Positions 21,889 to 33,290 of a DNA stretch of 64,000 nt are shown here, piece by piece (positions within the stretch are counted from its first letter, which is position 1; the number at the start of each line of letters is the position of its first letter). The DNA is taken from contig NC_044980.1 in the NCBI RefSeq assembly GCF_008728515.1, forward strand, positions 31,388,290 to 31,452,289, read 5' to 3'. Origin of the DNA: Papio anubis (taxonomy: Eukaryota > Chordata > Mammalia > Primates > Cercopithecidae). The translations under genes and the position numbers were made by a program. The notes under the pieces were generated by a model. That model was not told where the DNA came from. It was given only the letters and a program-made list of their open reading frames with translations, and made no database searches.

Positions 21889-23269
21889 AGGCAGCACACT
21901 ATGGGGAAACCCTAAAGTAATACAAAACAGGGCGAAGACCTGGGGAGGAGTTAATAAATGTCCACAGCAGTACAATCAGAATCACCATGTGGGATGACTA
22001 TTTTTCCATTATACACGAAAACACTGAAGCTCAGAAAGCTTAAATTATATGTAAAAGCCAAAAAATACACCTTGGACAGGACTATAGAGCCTCTCTCTGC
22101 TTCTGCTATTCACAGGCATACTCCAAATTATACTTGGCCACTAAAAATAATTAAATCTAACCTTAAAAGACTAAGAGTTGCCACCAATGAAGACATTCGA
22201 ATGTATATGACACCAGTTATTTGTGGTAATTCTCAACGAAGCATCCTGAAAATATTCTATGGAAAGCATCTATGGGATAAACACACACAGGGAAAGGAAA
22301 ATACCTGGCACTTTTGCTGCCCCTTCCCCTCAAACACTGGGGCAATTAGAGAAATACTGCTAATTACTTGGCAGTTGAATTTAGGTGTAAACTATCTGTC
22401 ATCCTTACTGTGGCCTTTAAAGAGCTACTTAAATACCTATGCACTGAGTCTCTGCCCAAGTGAGCATGAGAATCCTCTGAGGGGCCTAGGCATCCCTGTT
22501 TTATAAAAGCAAAAAAGTAGTATCACTGGTTAAAAAAAAAAAATCTGAAATGTGTACTCAAAGAAAAAAAATAATGAATCACAATGACTCTAGACTCACC
22601 CCTAATAGGTAATCTGAAGCCAGACCATTTGCTTATTCGAAAACTGAACCTTCTGTTCAGTAAAAAGGAGAGGGAGACTTGACTCAGAATATGTCAAAGT
22701 AATTTTTTAAATATTATAGATTATAAACATGTTAAAAAATAAATTGGTAAGACAATAAGAACAAAGGACAACCTCACATGATATGGATGAATCTCACGTT
22801 GAACAAAAATCAGACACAAAGTACAAAAAACTAGGCAAAATTAATCTATGCTGAATTCTAATATTAAGCCAGTGGTTACACCTGAGGAATGGGTAGTGAC
22901 TGGAAAGAAATTCAAGTAGAGGGCTAGGGCTTCTGTTTCTTGCTCTAGATACTGGTTTAATAAGTATATTCAGATAAGGTTATTAGCTCACGTATATAAA
23001 ATATTTCCAACATTAATGATTTGCTTAAATGTAAAGTTTAGCTTTTAAAGGTCTTAAGAGAATCCAGACATTAAAAAGATGAATGCTAAGTAAAAATCAG
23101 TTAAAGCAATGAGTTAGCATAAACGCCTAGGTTCACGGTAAGAGAGCAATTCCTGCTTCCTAAAAAGAGTACTATAAGTTAAAGACATGGTGAGGAGCCT
23201 CCCAAGGGAAAAACATATGAATAAATAAAGTGACAGGGCTGGTTAATAAAGTGTAAATACACGATGAGT

Positions 23270-23390
23270 TGGCTTGATGGCATGCACCTTGTAGTCCCAG
23301 CTACTCAGGGCGGATCGCTTGAGCCTAGGAGTTTGAGTGCAGCCTGGGCGACATCTCAAGACCTCCATCTCTTAAAAAAAAAAAAAAATT
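23270..23390 (+). mobile_element. Alu monomer fragment
   Basis: Short right-arm-like piece with a 15-A tail. Confidence 0.75.
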
Positions 23391-23784
23391 TTAAGATGTG
23401 ATGAAAGGAAAAAATATATAGGCTAATCCCTAAAACCAAAACCTAAAGCAATACAAAATCCAGTTGTCTCAACCCCACCCCTCAACTCTCTGGACTTGCT
23501 TACAAAAAAAGAGAAAAAATTTCCCTATGTGGTTGTTGAAATCAGGAAAAAATGCTCACAATTAGCTAGCAAGCGTCTGGACCTTAGCCATGACTAGCAA
23601 AGTATAATGAGTGACTCTTGACCAAAATAAACGTAACACAGTTTCAATTACCTGCCAAAGAACTTTAAATTGTTTAAATTATGTGAGTACGGTTAAACTT
23701 CAAAAATTTATTTAGATTATCTTCTTGAGAACCAATCACCAAAAAACAGCACGTTAATATGTTTTACCTTAAACATTTAGAGCA

Positions 23785-23975
23785 AGGGTGTCCAAACTTT
23801 TGGCTTCCCTGGGTCACACATAAAATACACTAACACTAGCAATAGCTGATGAGCTTTAAAAAAAAAAAAAAAAAAAAAAATTGCAAAAAAATCTCATAAT
23901 GTTTTAAGAAAGTTTACCAATTTATGTTAGGCCTATGTAAAGCCATCCTGGGCCACATTTGGTTCATGATAGACA
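23785..23975 (+). mobile_element. MER30-like hAT MITE relic
   Basis: The stretch gggtgtccaaacttttggct followed by acataaaatacactaacact and ctcataatgttttaagaaag matches a short nonautonomous element I know as MER30. An A run of about 22 bases has expanded inside it. Confidence 0.65.
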
Positions 23976-24257
23976 AGCATGATTTAGAGAAACATGTACT
24001 TCAAAAAACAAATAGGTACTTCCTCACTATACTTTCTCAGTGTGACTCAGAACACTAAAAGCTTATTTTTTAGTTTTTTTAGGTTTTTGTCTTCCACCGA
24101 GTTTTATCCACACAGAAAAGTCTCAAAAACTATAAACCAAAATGTTCACTCAGGAATATGTTTTAATTTTGCTTTTTTTCTTTCTTTTTTTTTTTTTTTT
24201 TTTTTTGCATTTTCTAAAATGTCTACGTTATTTTTGTCCAAAAAGAAAAATGTTTAT

Positions 24258-24563
24258 GGTCGGGCGTGGTGGCTCACACCTGTAATCTCAGCACTTTGGG
24301 AGGCCGAGGCGAGTGGATCACTTGAGGTCAGAAGTTCAAGAGCAGCCTGACAAACATGGTGAAACCCCGTCTCTACTAAAAATACAAACATTAGCAGGGC
24401 ATGGTGGTGCATGCCTGTAATCCCAGCTACTCGGGAGGCTGAGCGCAGGAGAATCGCTTGAACCCGGGAGGGGGAGGTTGCAGTGAGGCCAGATGCCGCC
24501 ACTGCACTCCAGCCTGGGCGACAGAGCAAGATTCCGTCTAAAAAAAGAAAGAAAAAAAAAAAA
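24258..24563 (+). mobile_element. AluS-type
   Basis: Full length; left arm has gctgagcgcaggag, an extra gc. Flanks share a weak aaatgtttat-like duplication. Confidence 0.9.
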
Positions 24564-25013
24564 AGACAAACGTTTATAATCAAGATTCCAAATTTTGAAG
24601 CCTAAAGTTGAACATTTTCTAAAAAGTACATTAGTAGGACACTATACACCTAGTTTACCTTTTTCATCCAAACAACAAGAAATTGCACATACAGCCTGCT
24701 TCATCATCACAACTCAATAAACAGGTACAGCACCCCTTTCACAGCCAGAGGAATATCAACCTTTTTCAAGGTTACTGTTATTAAAACCTGAGAAATGGGA
24801 AGCCAAGATATGACAGATGCCCTACACGTATCTATCAAGCTAACCTTCAGTTCATTAGATTTCTAAATAACAAGGGTCCATAAACAGTCCATATAAAACT
24901 TGCCTCTATCTAATAAGTTTCAGTGACCAAGAAAGATTACATTGTTTTGTAAGACTTTTTTTTTTTTTTTTTTTTGCCCACCTTCCTAAATTTGGAAAAC
25001 TTTCTGAAAATCA

Positions 25014-25490
25014 GGTCTGAGCGCGGAGGCTCAAGCCTGTAATCCCAGCACTTCGGACGGCCGAGGCGGGCAGCTGACTAGGTCAAGAGATCAACACCAT
25101 CCTGGCCAACATGGTGAAACCCCATCTCTACTAAAGGTATGAAAATTAGCTGGGCGTGGCGTCGCACGCCTGTAATCCCAGCTACTCGGGAGGCTGAGGC
25201 AGGAGAATCGCTTGAATCCGGGAGGCAGAGGTGGCAGTGAGTGGAGACCGCACCACTGCACTCCAGCCTGGGCGACAGAGTGAGACTCCGTCTCAAAAAC
25301 AAAACAAAACAAAAATACAAAATTAGCCTGGCATGGTGGCGCATGCCTGTAATCCCAGTTACTCAGGAGGCTGAGGCAGAAGAATCGCTTGAACCGGCAG
25401 AAGAATCGCTTGAACCGGGGAGGCGGAGGTTTCGGACCGCGGCATTGCACTCCAGGAGCTTGGGCAATAAAAGCGAAACTCCATCTCCAA
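25014..25490 (+). mobile_element. Alu followed by a partial second Alu
   Basis: A dimeric Alu (25014-25300) runs into a right-arm copy (25313-25490). The second contains a 20-bp tandem duplication of ggcagaagaatcgcttgaac. Confidence 0.85.
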
Positions 25491-26419
25491 ATAAACAAAT
25501 AATTATTTCTTAGGCAAATGTAACAAATACAGCAGAACGTTATAGAATCTAGGAAAGAGTATATACGCATATGTATCTATCACTTTTTCAACTTTTCTGT
25601 ATGTGAAAATTTTGGACACTGAAGTGAAAATAAATGCTTTCAAAGTCAGAATGCAAAGAAATATCTATTGCAACTTCAACCCACCTGAAAATCTGAGGCC
25701 TTTCATCAACTCACAAAGCTACATTTCAAGCATTCGATGAAAAAATCCTTTCTTAAGACGGCAAGACTTTGAGATTAATCAACTGATAAAATATAAAAGC
25801 TATACTAAAAATAATCTCTAACCCAAGTCAAGTTCACCTAGAAAGTCATTTGCCAGGAGTTTTCATGAGAATTTTGACTTAACTTTACTCAGTAAAAGAG
25901 CTTTTCCCTCTATTACCACTTCGCCTACGTTTTTCCTAATTCCCAACAGTAAGCCTTAACTGAAGAAGAAAATCCCCAGCAAGCAGATCCGGGCACCCCT
26001 CCCAGGTCCTAAAACCTGCAAAAACCCAAGAGTTCGTGGCGCTGGTGGCGCCAGCTGTTTGTTTCCCGGGCAGTCTCCGGGTTGGATTTGCACCCTGGGG
26101 TCTACACGGGTTAAAAACGCGGAAAAAGGCGACGAAGAAATACAAACTGCCAGGGTGTCGAAATGAAAGGAGCGACTGTGAAAAGGGTAAGGAAAAATCC
26201 AAGCCATCTCTACTGGGAGGATCCGGAAAGCACCGGCCGCGCAGGGGGTCAACAAACTCCGACACTGCTCAGGGTCAGCTGGGCGCCACCGGGCGCAGGC
26301 TCCGGAGCGAGGGCAGGTGCGCGGGCCGGAAGCCTCGGGCGCTCACCTGGCACCTACCTGGAGCTCACCTGGCGCCCGGGCCCCGCGCCGCCTCCCCCCG
26401 CCCTGCCCGCCGCGTCCGC

Positions 26420-26421
26420 AC
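26420..26421 (-). other. GOLPH3: GOLPH3 exon 1 splice donor (GT)
   Basis: On the minus strand the last exon bases GAG are followed by GTGCGG, a usable 5' splice site. It sits exactly where the family protein sequence stops matching: the next residues in this frame, VRTRRAGRGE, are not GOLPH3. Confidence 0.85.
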
Positions 26422-26646
26422 CTCGCGGTCCTTGAGGCCCAGCAGGAGCACCTCCTCCATCAGGGTCAGCCGCGTTTCCTTGGAGTCGCCCTTGTCGTCG
26501 TCGTCCTGCTCGTCGCGGCGGCTCTGCGCGTCGTCCTCGCTGCTGCCGGCGCCGCCGCCCGCCGCCCGCTCCTTGTCGGCGGCGTTGCGGGAGGCCTCGG
26601 TGCGCCGCTGCACCAGGCCCGAGCTGCGCTGGGTCAGCGAGGTCAT
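26422..26646 (-). CDS. GOLPH3: GOLPH3 coding exon 1 (residues 1-75)
   Basis: The minus strand encodes 75 residues starting MTSLTQRSSGLVQRRTEASR and ending in the LKDRE motif, which I recognise as the N-terminus of Golgi phosphoprotein 3. The family protein is about 298 residues and binds PI4P on trans-Golgi membranes; it links them to MYO18A/actin to support vesicle budding and helps retain glycosyltransferases. This exon holds the basic N-terminal tail (residues 1-25), a Gly/Ser/Asp-rich, probably disordered acidic stretch (about 30-56) and the first helix of the GPP34 fold (about 57-75). The lipid-binding pocket is encoded by later exons outside the window. The start codon lies at 26646-26644 in a GCC-rich context. 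The frame is open exactly to a GAG/GTGCGG donor, and 225 nt gives phase 0. Codons are very GC-rich because of the CpG island. No defects are seen. Confidence 0.96.
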
Positions 26647-26940
26647 GGCTCCCGCCGAGGCGCCGAGCCGGGCCGAGAGGGACGCGGGACCGACCGGCTC
26701 GCCCTCCTCCTCCCCGCGCGGCCTCCGACCCGGGTTTCCGTGTTAAATCCGGACGCCGGGGCGACGTCCGTCGGCAGCAGGGCCGGGGGCAGTCATGAGG
26801 AGACAGGTCAGGGCGAAGCGGGCTGGCCGGGCGTCGGCGGAGCAGGAGAGGGGCGCTTTCCTGCCTGCGGCCGCGGCCCCCGAAACAGCCCGAGCTCCGA
26901 AACGGAGGCGGCGGCGGCGCCTTTCCAATATGGCGGCCCC
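26647..26940 (-). other. GOLPH3: GOLPH3 5' untranslated region (exon 1)
   Basis: About 290 nt of CpG-rich sequence lies between the coding start and the probable initiation zone next to the YY1-like and CRE elements. It contains a short GCC/GGC run near 26905-26920 and a 17-codon upstream ORF. The exact 5' end cannot be set from sequence alone; I place it near 26930-26940. Confidence 0.65.
26743..26796 (-). promoter_or_regulatory. Upstream ORF in the GOLPH3 5'UTR, 17 codons
   Basis: An ATG at 26796-26794 opens a frame reading MTAPGPAADGRRPGVRI and stops at TAA (26745-26743), about 96 nt before the GOLPH3 ATG. It ends before the main start, so reinitiation would be possible. It could lower GOLPH3 translation if the mRNA starts upstream of 26796, which I infer but cannot show. 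Its ATG context (CTCCTCATGA) has no A or G at -3 and no G at +4, so leaky scanning is likely. Confidence 0.5.
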
Positions 26941-27040
26941 GGCTGACGTCACCGGAGGATGTGGCAGAGTCGGCGCGGGAGAACTGGGCCGGGAGACGCC
27001 GGAAGCGGCGGGCGGGGACCCGGCGGGCGGGGATCCTCTG
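26890..27040 (-). promoter_or_regulatory. GOLPH3: GOLPH3 TATA-less CpG promoter
   Basis: A perfect palindromic CRE (TGACGTCA, 26944-26951) lies just upstream of the 5'UTR. A YY1-type element (ATGGCGGC read on plus, within 26929-26937) sits at the presumed start zone. An ETS-type CCGGAAGC is at 26999-27006. Two GC boxes (GGGCGGGG at 27010-27017 and 27025-27032) are spaced 15 bp apart inside a short direct repeat. No TATA box is seen. This is the usual makeup of a constitutive housekeeping promoter, often with divergent transcription on the other strand. Confidence 0.7.
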
Positions 27041-28210
27041 GCACTGCCTCCTACACCCTTCCTGGCCCTTGGTGCTTGTCTTTTCCTTGTAGTTCCTGCG
27101 CCCCCTGACCCGCGGTCCTGTAGTCCCGCTCCCGTGACGTGCCCTCCCTCCTTCCGCTCCCCGTTTTGCCTTCACTACCCAGGGCTGGAGCCTGAACCTG
27201 GTGGGGCCCGCCACGAATCGGAAGAGCCTGGGCCACGCGAAGGTGGACCCCACTAAGCCTCCAGCCTTGCCCTCCGCGCCTCAGACACCGCCGTCTTCGG
27301 AGGCGGCTCCGCGGCCGTGTGGAAGGGGTCCCATTTGGACTCCGGGGTCCGCAGGAGTGGCAGGAAGCACTTTGCTCGCGGCTACTGGGAGAGGAGGGGC
27401 GCGCTTTCTGCCGGGAATCCCTAACCCTTTAGAAGAAGCAAGTGTGTCCAAATGGTTTGAAAGTGGACCTTTAGTGTTTTCCAGGAGTAAGAAGATAGAA
27501 CAATTGACCAGTTTTGTTTGTAAAACTTCTTTTCTTGCCTCGGACTTCTGCTATAAAGTGACCAGGGCGTAGTGAGTACAGTTAGTGCCGCACACGTTAG
27601 CACGCTCAACCTTAACGATCTTTTTATAGAGACAATAAACCTGCAGGGTTTCATGCCACGTCTTTGTACACATCAGATCTCTCTCCGTGTAGTTACTAAG
27701 TGAAATCCTCTCGGCGTACGCAAATTACGTTAAAAAATAGCTGTCAAACCTGAGTCAGGAGTTGGAGGAGTAGAGGGTGGCGCTTATAAGTGAAACAATC
27801 AGGAATGGCATTGTGTGCCATCCTGTATTAAACAATGTATGGACAGAGTGGAACAACAGCAAAGCAAAAAATAAAAATTAGAAAAAAAAAGTGATCGTGG
27901 GCTGTGGCTAAAGAGTGGTTTAGATGGGTTCTTCTCTTTCCACAAATCCATTATCCAGAACTCCTGCTGCCTACCATCGCATGCCCTGGAAAGTGACAGT
28001 GCTAAATGAGGGGACGAGAGGGTCCAGGGAGAGCACCAAGTAGACCTTCCCTTTTTCCCACCTGTCTGGGCGAAGGTCGATTTCACCTCAACCAATTTCT
28101 CCCATTCACACCCTCTTTTGACTTTTTTTCTACATCTCTTTTCTGATTTTACCAAATATTGTAGCTTGAAATGTTTCTTTCTAAAATAAACGTGATGAAT
28201 TTATTATTTG

Positions 28211-28381
28211 AAAAAAGTTAACCAGGAGTAGTGGCCCACATCTGTAGTCCCAGGTCCTCAGGAGGCTGAGGCAGGAGAACCGCTTGAGCCCAGAATTTGA
28301 GGCTGCCATGAGGGTGATCGCGCCACTGCATACCAGCCTGGGAGACAGAACAAGACCCTGTCTCAAAAAAAAAAAAAAAAA
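28211..28381 (+). mobile_element. Alu right-arm fragment
   Basis: 5'-truncated diverged copy with a poly-A tail. Confidence 0.82.
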
Positions 28382-28691
28382 TTACTTGACTAATATAGTC
28401 AAGTATGTAGTTCAAAGAGTACAAAGACGTGTGTAGTGAAAATCTCCCTCCCAGCTCTGCCCCTGTTCACCCAGTTGTTCTCCTTTCTCTCCTCAAGGTG
28501 TTAATGCCGGCAAATCCTCTGATACTCCTCCCCTCAAAATATGAAGCCTAATTTTCCTCCTCTTAAGTGTGGGCCAGAGTTAGCGACTGTCTTGAAATGA
28601 ACAGAATGTGGCCAACATGACTGACTATGTGTCACTTCTCAGATTAGGTCATAAAAGTCTATGCAGCTTCTTTTTCAATTAGAGTGAATGA

Positions 28692-28862
28692 TGGGTGGGG
28701 GTGGAGGGCAGCTGGGGAGGAAGGGAGGGAAGAAGAAAGAAGGAAGGAAAGGAAGAAAGGGGGGAAGGAAGGAAGGAAGGAGATATTTTAAAAACAGGAA
28801 GGAAGGGGAAGAAAGGATATTTCAGGAACAGGAAAGAAAAAAGAAGGAATTTTAGGAATGAG
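28692..28862 (+). repeat. GGAA/GA-rich low-complexity tract
   Basis: Almost pure purine: ggaagg and gaaagg units with short AT breaks. Confidence 0.85.
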
Positions 28863-28891
28863 AATATTCCTAATTATAACAATGAGTATTT

Positions 28892-29210
28892 CTTTTTTTA
28901 TTTATATTTATTTATTTATTTATTTTTGAGACAGTCTCACTCTGTCGCCCAGGCTGGAGAGCAGTGGCGTGATCTCGGCTCACTGCAACCTCCACCTCTT
29001 GGTTCAAGCAATTCCCCTGCCTCAGCCTCCCGAGTAGCTGGGATTACAGGCAGGCGCCACCACGCCCAGCTAACTTTTTTTTGTACTTTTAGTAGAGACG
29101 GAGTTTCACAATGTTGGACAGACTGGTCATGAACTCCTGACCTCAGGCAATCCACCAGCCTCAGCCTCCCAAAGTGCTGGGATTACAGGCATGAGCCACC
29201 GCGCCCAGCC
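28892..29210 (-). mobile_element. AluS-type with TTTA tail repeat
   Basis: The antisense tail is a (TTTA)n run. Flanks share atgagtattt and atgagtgttt. Confidence 0.9.
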
Positions 29211-29221
29211 ATGAGTGTTTG

Positions 29222-29705
29222 TTTAGTGCCTGCTAAGATGTGCCAGGCACAGTCTCCAGTAACCCCCACCAGAACCCTGCAGGTTAGGTGCTGCTGCTGT
29301 GCTGACCAACTCCACATGGACTGCAACCATCTCATGCAGTGCAGTCTGACAGCACCTCCATGCCCACCTACAAGTGTGGGGGAGTAAGCACTTCAAGCAG
29401 GTGGATAACAGGACCCCTTGCTTTCCTCACATAGACTGTTCTGAGATCATTTATACAAATTCTCAGTAGTATTTAGCTCTGGCAAGCTCAACAACCCCTT
29501 CGCTCCTCACTCCCCTCCACTTGCTTCTGCTCCCAGCTGTTGCACACCCTAATAAAGCACAAAAGCCTTTGTCTTAGGCCCTGCTTCCTAGGGAACAGAG
29601 ATGCCCATTTTACCTATGAAGAACCAGTTCAGAGAAGTTAAGTAATCTGTCCAACTTAACACATCTGGAAAATCGCAGACCTGGATTAGAACCCTGGTCC
29701 TTAAT
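29222..29705 (-). repeat. MIR split by an unidentified insert of about 300 bp
   Basis: MIR-like sequence at 29222-29295 (gtgcctgctaagatgtgcca, gcaggttaggtgctgc) resumes at about 29600 (tgcccattttacctatgaag). The part between has an AATAAA at about 29550 and may be a short LTR. Confidence 0.4.
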
Positions 29706-30210
29706 TCAGTCATCAAACAAGTGTATTTCTACATGTTTGCTGCATGCCAGGCATTGTAATAAGCAATAAAGATACAATACTAAGCCAAAAGAGACATAGC
29801 CATAGTTTTCATGAAACTGACGGTTTAATGAAGGGCACAGATATTAAGCAAATCCTGATGCTAATTAATGTATAAATTTAGAAATGCTTTGAAAGAAAGA
29901 ATACAGTCCTATGAGACCATGTACTGTCATATATGTAAGAAACCTAAGTTTTTATCTGGGACTCAAAGCTGCTCTAAAGAAGTCATAAGCCAAAGAATGA
30001 ACTGAAATTAACCAAGTTGGAGGTAGAGGACATTCCTGAGAAGAGATATGCAAAGGCCGTGTAGCAAAAGACAGATCATGGGATGGAGGAGAACCAAGTA
30101 GAAGAGTTTTTACCTGGGCTGAGGGAGGGAGTGATGGCAAAAGCAATAGTTACAGACAAGGTCCAAATCATACAGTGCTGTCCATTTTAAGGCCGTTTTA
30201 AGATTTTGGT

Positions 30211-30498
30211 CTTTTTTTTTTTTTTTAGTCAGGGTCTTACTCTGTTGCCCAGGCTGGAGTGCAGTCTCGCGATTTTGGCTCTGCCTCCTGGGTTCAAGCG
30301 ATCCTCCCACCTCAGCCTCCCAAGTAGCTGAGACTATAGGTGCATGCCACCACACCCTGCTGATTTTTGTATTTTGTTTTTTTGTGGAGACAGGGTTTCA
30401 CCATGTTGCCCAGGTCTTGAACTCCTGGGCTCAAGCAATCCGCTCCCCTTGGCCTCCCAAAGTGCAGGGATTACAGGTGTGAGCCATCGTGCCCAGCC
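30211..30498 (-). mobile_element. Old Alu
   Basis: Antisense dimeric copy, diverged, with small deletions in both arms. Confidence 0.88.
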
Positions 30499-30988
30499 AA
30501 AATCTGGTCTTTATCCAATGAAACCCAATGGGAAGCTATCAAGGGTACTTTTAAATGCCTTCTGTGGGGGAGGAGGGGATGGGCAGGTGGGAGATGTTAT
30601 CAGATTTGCATTTTGAAAAGCTTGCAGGATATACCCAAAGCATAGATATAGGATACAGAAGCAGCTCATTTTTGCAGTAGTCCTGCAGGACCTGATGGTA
30701 AGTTCGACCACTATGGTGGAAGAAGAGAGGGTGGTAAGTGAATATATTCAAGAGATACTTAGTAAGTTAAATTGACACAACTCAATGAAAGACTGACTAT
30801 GGAGTGTTGGGACATAAAGGAGTGGAGTTGTTGAGGATTATTCCCACTTCTGACTTGTGTAGAGAGGATGATATAGGGATCGCTGGGCAATGACCAGGTT
30901 TGCCTGAGTTTATCTCAGTTGAGCTTTTAAGAAGTACATAGCACTTCCAAGAGAATTTGTTGTGTAGGTAGTTCTATGTACAGAGGCT

Positions 30989-31307
30989 TTTGGGTTTTTT
31001 TGTTGTTTTTTGGTTTTGTTTTTGCTTTGAGATGGAGTCTTGCTCTTTCGCCAGGCTGGAGTGCAGTGGCACAATCTCGGCTCGCTGCAACCTCCGCCTC
31101 CCGGGTTCAAGTGATTCTCCTGCCTCAGCCTCCTGAGTAGCTGGGATTACAGGCATGCACCACCACGCCCAGCTAATTTTTGTATTTTTAATAGAGACGG
31201 GGTTTCACCATGTTGGCCAGGATGATCTCGATCTCTTGACCTCGTAATCCACCTGCCTCGGCCTCCCAAAGTGCTGGGATTACAGGTGTGAGCTATCGCA
31301 CCTGGCC
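30989..31307 (-). mobile_element. AluS-type
   Basis: Antisense full-length copy with a T/G-rich tail. Confidence 0.9.
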
Positions 31308-31696
31308 CAGAGTCTTTCTGTTTTAACCCAGTAAAAGTTTCAAAATGCCTAGAAAATGAAAATAACCAGAAGAAAACTATGGGTAAATTCTTTTATAATA
31401 ATGGAGAGAAGAAGCCTTTATTATCATGACTCAAAATCTGATTTTTAAAAATTTGAAATAAATTAACAGGAAATGGAAAATTAGTGCAGAGAGAGCTTGT
31501 GTACCCTTAATTTCCCCCCGTAGTAACATGTAACTATAGCACACTATCAAAACCAAGAAATTAATATTGGTATGATCCACAGACATTATTCAGATTTCAT
31601 GGGTTTTATATGTATTCATTTATATATGTGTCATTCTATGCAATTTTACCACATGTAGATTTGTGTAAATGCCACTGCAATCAAGATATAAAAATA

Positions 31697-32016
31697 AGCC
31701 AGGCACGGTAGCTCACAACTGTAATTCTGGCACTTTGGGAGGCTGAAGCAGGAGGATTGCTTGAGCCCAGGAGTTGGAGACCAGCCTGGTCAACATAGGG
31801 AGACCCCTTCCCTACAAACTTTTTTAAAAAAATTAGCCAGGCATGGTGGCGATTCCTGTAGTCCCAGCTACTTGGAAGGCTGAGGTAGGAGGATCACATG
31901 AGCCCAGGAATTTGAGGCTACAGTGAGCTCTGATTGTGCCACTGCTCTCCAGCCTAGGCCACAGAATGATATCCTGTCTCTAAAAAAAGATCAATAAACA
32001 AATAAAAATAGATATA
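31697..32016 (+). mobile_element. AluJ-type
   Basis: Diverged copy; tail contains aataaacaaataaa. Flanks share agatataaaa. Confidence 0.88.
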
Positions 32017-32019
32017 AAA

Positions 32020-32930
32020 TTGCTCCATCATCACAGAGATCCCTCATGTTGCCCCTTTACAGTCATGGCAGCTCCAGCCCCTCCCCCGACTCTATCTCCG
32101 ACTCCTGGCAACCACTACTTTGTTCTCCATCTGTAATTTTGTCGTTTGAGAATGTTATATAAATGGAATCATACATTATGAAGCCTTTTGAGATTTGCTT
32201 TTTTTCACTCTGCATAATTCCCTTGAGATCCGTCCAAATTGCATATATCAATAGTTTGTTCCTTTTTATTGCTGAGTGGTAATTCATGGTACTCAGGTAC
32301 CATATTTGTTTACCCATGGATCCACTGAAGGACTTTCCGGTTGTTTCCAATTTGGTGCTATCACAAAACTGCTATGAACGTTCATGTACATGTTTTTATT
32401 TGTTTTTTGTTGTTGTTGTTGAGACTGAGTCTTGCTCTGTCACTCAGGCTGGAGTGCAGTGGCATGATCTCAGCTTACTGCAACATCCGCTTCCTGGGTT
32501 CAAGCAATTCTCTTGCCTCAGCCTCCCGAGTAGCTAGGATTACAGGCACGTGCCACCATGCCTGGCTAATTTTTGTATTTTTAGTAGAGACAGCGTTTCA
32601 CCATGTTGACCAGGCTGATCTCGAACTCCTGACCTCAAATGACTTGCCAACTCAGGCTCCCGAAGTGCTGGGATTACAGGCGTGAGTCACCACTCCAGCT
32701 TATGTTTTTATTTGGATGTAGTTTTCATTTATCTGAGATAAACACCCAGGAGTGCAATTGGATCCTATGGTAAGTATATGTGTTTAATTTGTTTGTTTGT
32801 TTTAAGAAACTGAGATCCAGTCTGTCCCTGGATCTAAAACAGAGAGAAGAAAAAAAAAAAAAAGGAAAGCTGGGAAATTGCTTTCCAGAGTGGCTGCATC
32901 ATTTTACATTTCCACACTAGCTTTGTTCTG
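32020..32930 (-). mobile_element. L1 3' fragment (ORF2 C-terminus), split by an Alu
   Basis: On the minus strand 32063-32350 encodes a decayed ORF2 C-terminus with the YHSAIKRNKLL signature. The element resumes at 32702 after an Alu. It is antisense to the plus strand and of an old L1M type. Confidence 0.8.
32402..32701 (-). mobile_element. AluS-type inside L1
   Basis: Flanked by the perfect duplication atgtttttattt (32390-32401 and 32702-32713). Confidence 0.93.
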
Positions 32931-33079
32931 AAACACAGCAGCATTATTGAACTAACTAACAAACCTTCCAGAGGCTTTCAACAATCTTCTTTTAAAAAAA
33001 AAATCTGCTGCAATGATAGCAAAGATTTATTAAGCAGGTACTATATTCCAGAGAAGGCTGTGAATGTTTACAGGCTGCT

Positions 33080-33290
33080 ATGGTTTGAATATTTGTGCCT
33101 CCAAAACTCATGTTGAAATGTAAGCCCCAATGCAGTATTACCAAGAGGCACAGTTTCTAAGAGGTGATTGGGGCATGATGGTTCTGCCCTCATGAATGGA
33201 TTAATTCATTTACAGATTAATGGGTTATCATGGGAGTGGGATTGGTGGCTTTGTAAGGGGAAGAGGGACCTAAGCTAAGAGTACTGTAAT
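33080..33290 (+). mobile_element. MaLR LTR fragment
   Basis: The stretch ctatggtttgaatatttgtg through ttaatgggttatcatgggag is the 5' two-thirds of an MST/MLT-type LTR. Confidence 0.65.

Larger units (their letters stand above)
1..26421 (-). other. GOLPH3: GOLPH3 intron 1 (partial)
   Basis: From the exon 1 donor to the low-coordinate edge I find no sequence encoding the next part of GOLPH3, so the window holds only intron 1 here. It contains the provirus, more than 20 Alu copies or fragments, MIRs and three DNA-transposon relics. Stretches where I see no recognisable feature: 532-980, 1740-2470, 3080-3600, 3960-4355, 4662-4844, 13748-13870, 14160-14810, 15030-15125, 15740-16180, 16870-17585, 18460-19215, 19510-19835, 20610-21455, 22510-23265, 23395-23780, 24570-25010 and 25495-26240. 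Confidence 0.85.
26240..27420. other. CpG island over GOLPH3 exon 1
   Basis: This stretch is strongly GC-rich with many CpG dinucleotides, while both flanks are AT-rich and Alu-rich. It covers the promoter, the 5'UTR, coding exon 1 and the start of intron 1. Long open frames on both strands here are a by-product of the base composition. Confidence 0.9.

Noticed and set aside
21958..22506. ATG-started ORF of 182 codons on plus in intron 1
   Set aside because: No recognisable domain; part of it resembles antisense MIR (ttccattatacacgaaaac...), flanks are Alu, and it lies antisense in an intron. Treated as a chance open frame; codon conservation would be needed to revive it.
1..26421. GOLPH3 exon 2 or an alternative exon
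   Set aside because: I looked for the downstream GOLPH3 protein sequence on minus and found none; exon 2 must lie beyond the low-coordinate edge.
26036..27256. Several long ORFs in the CpG island on both strands (for example 26354-27253 minus, 26795-27256 plus)
   Set aside because: They overlap GOLPH3 exon 1 or its UTR in other frames and show Arg/Gly/Ala/Pro bias from GC content.
27201..27572. Plus-strand ORF of 123 codons downstream of the island
   Set aside because: It starts with GTG, has no domain and no splice or promoter support.
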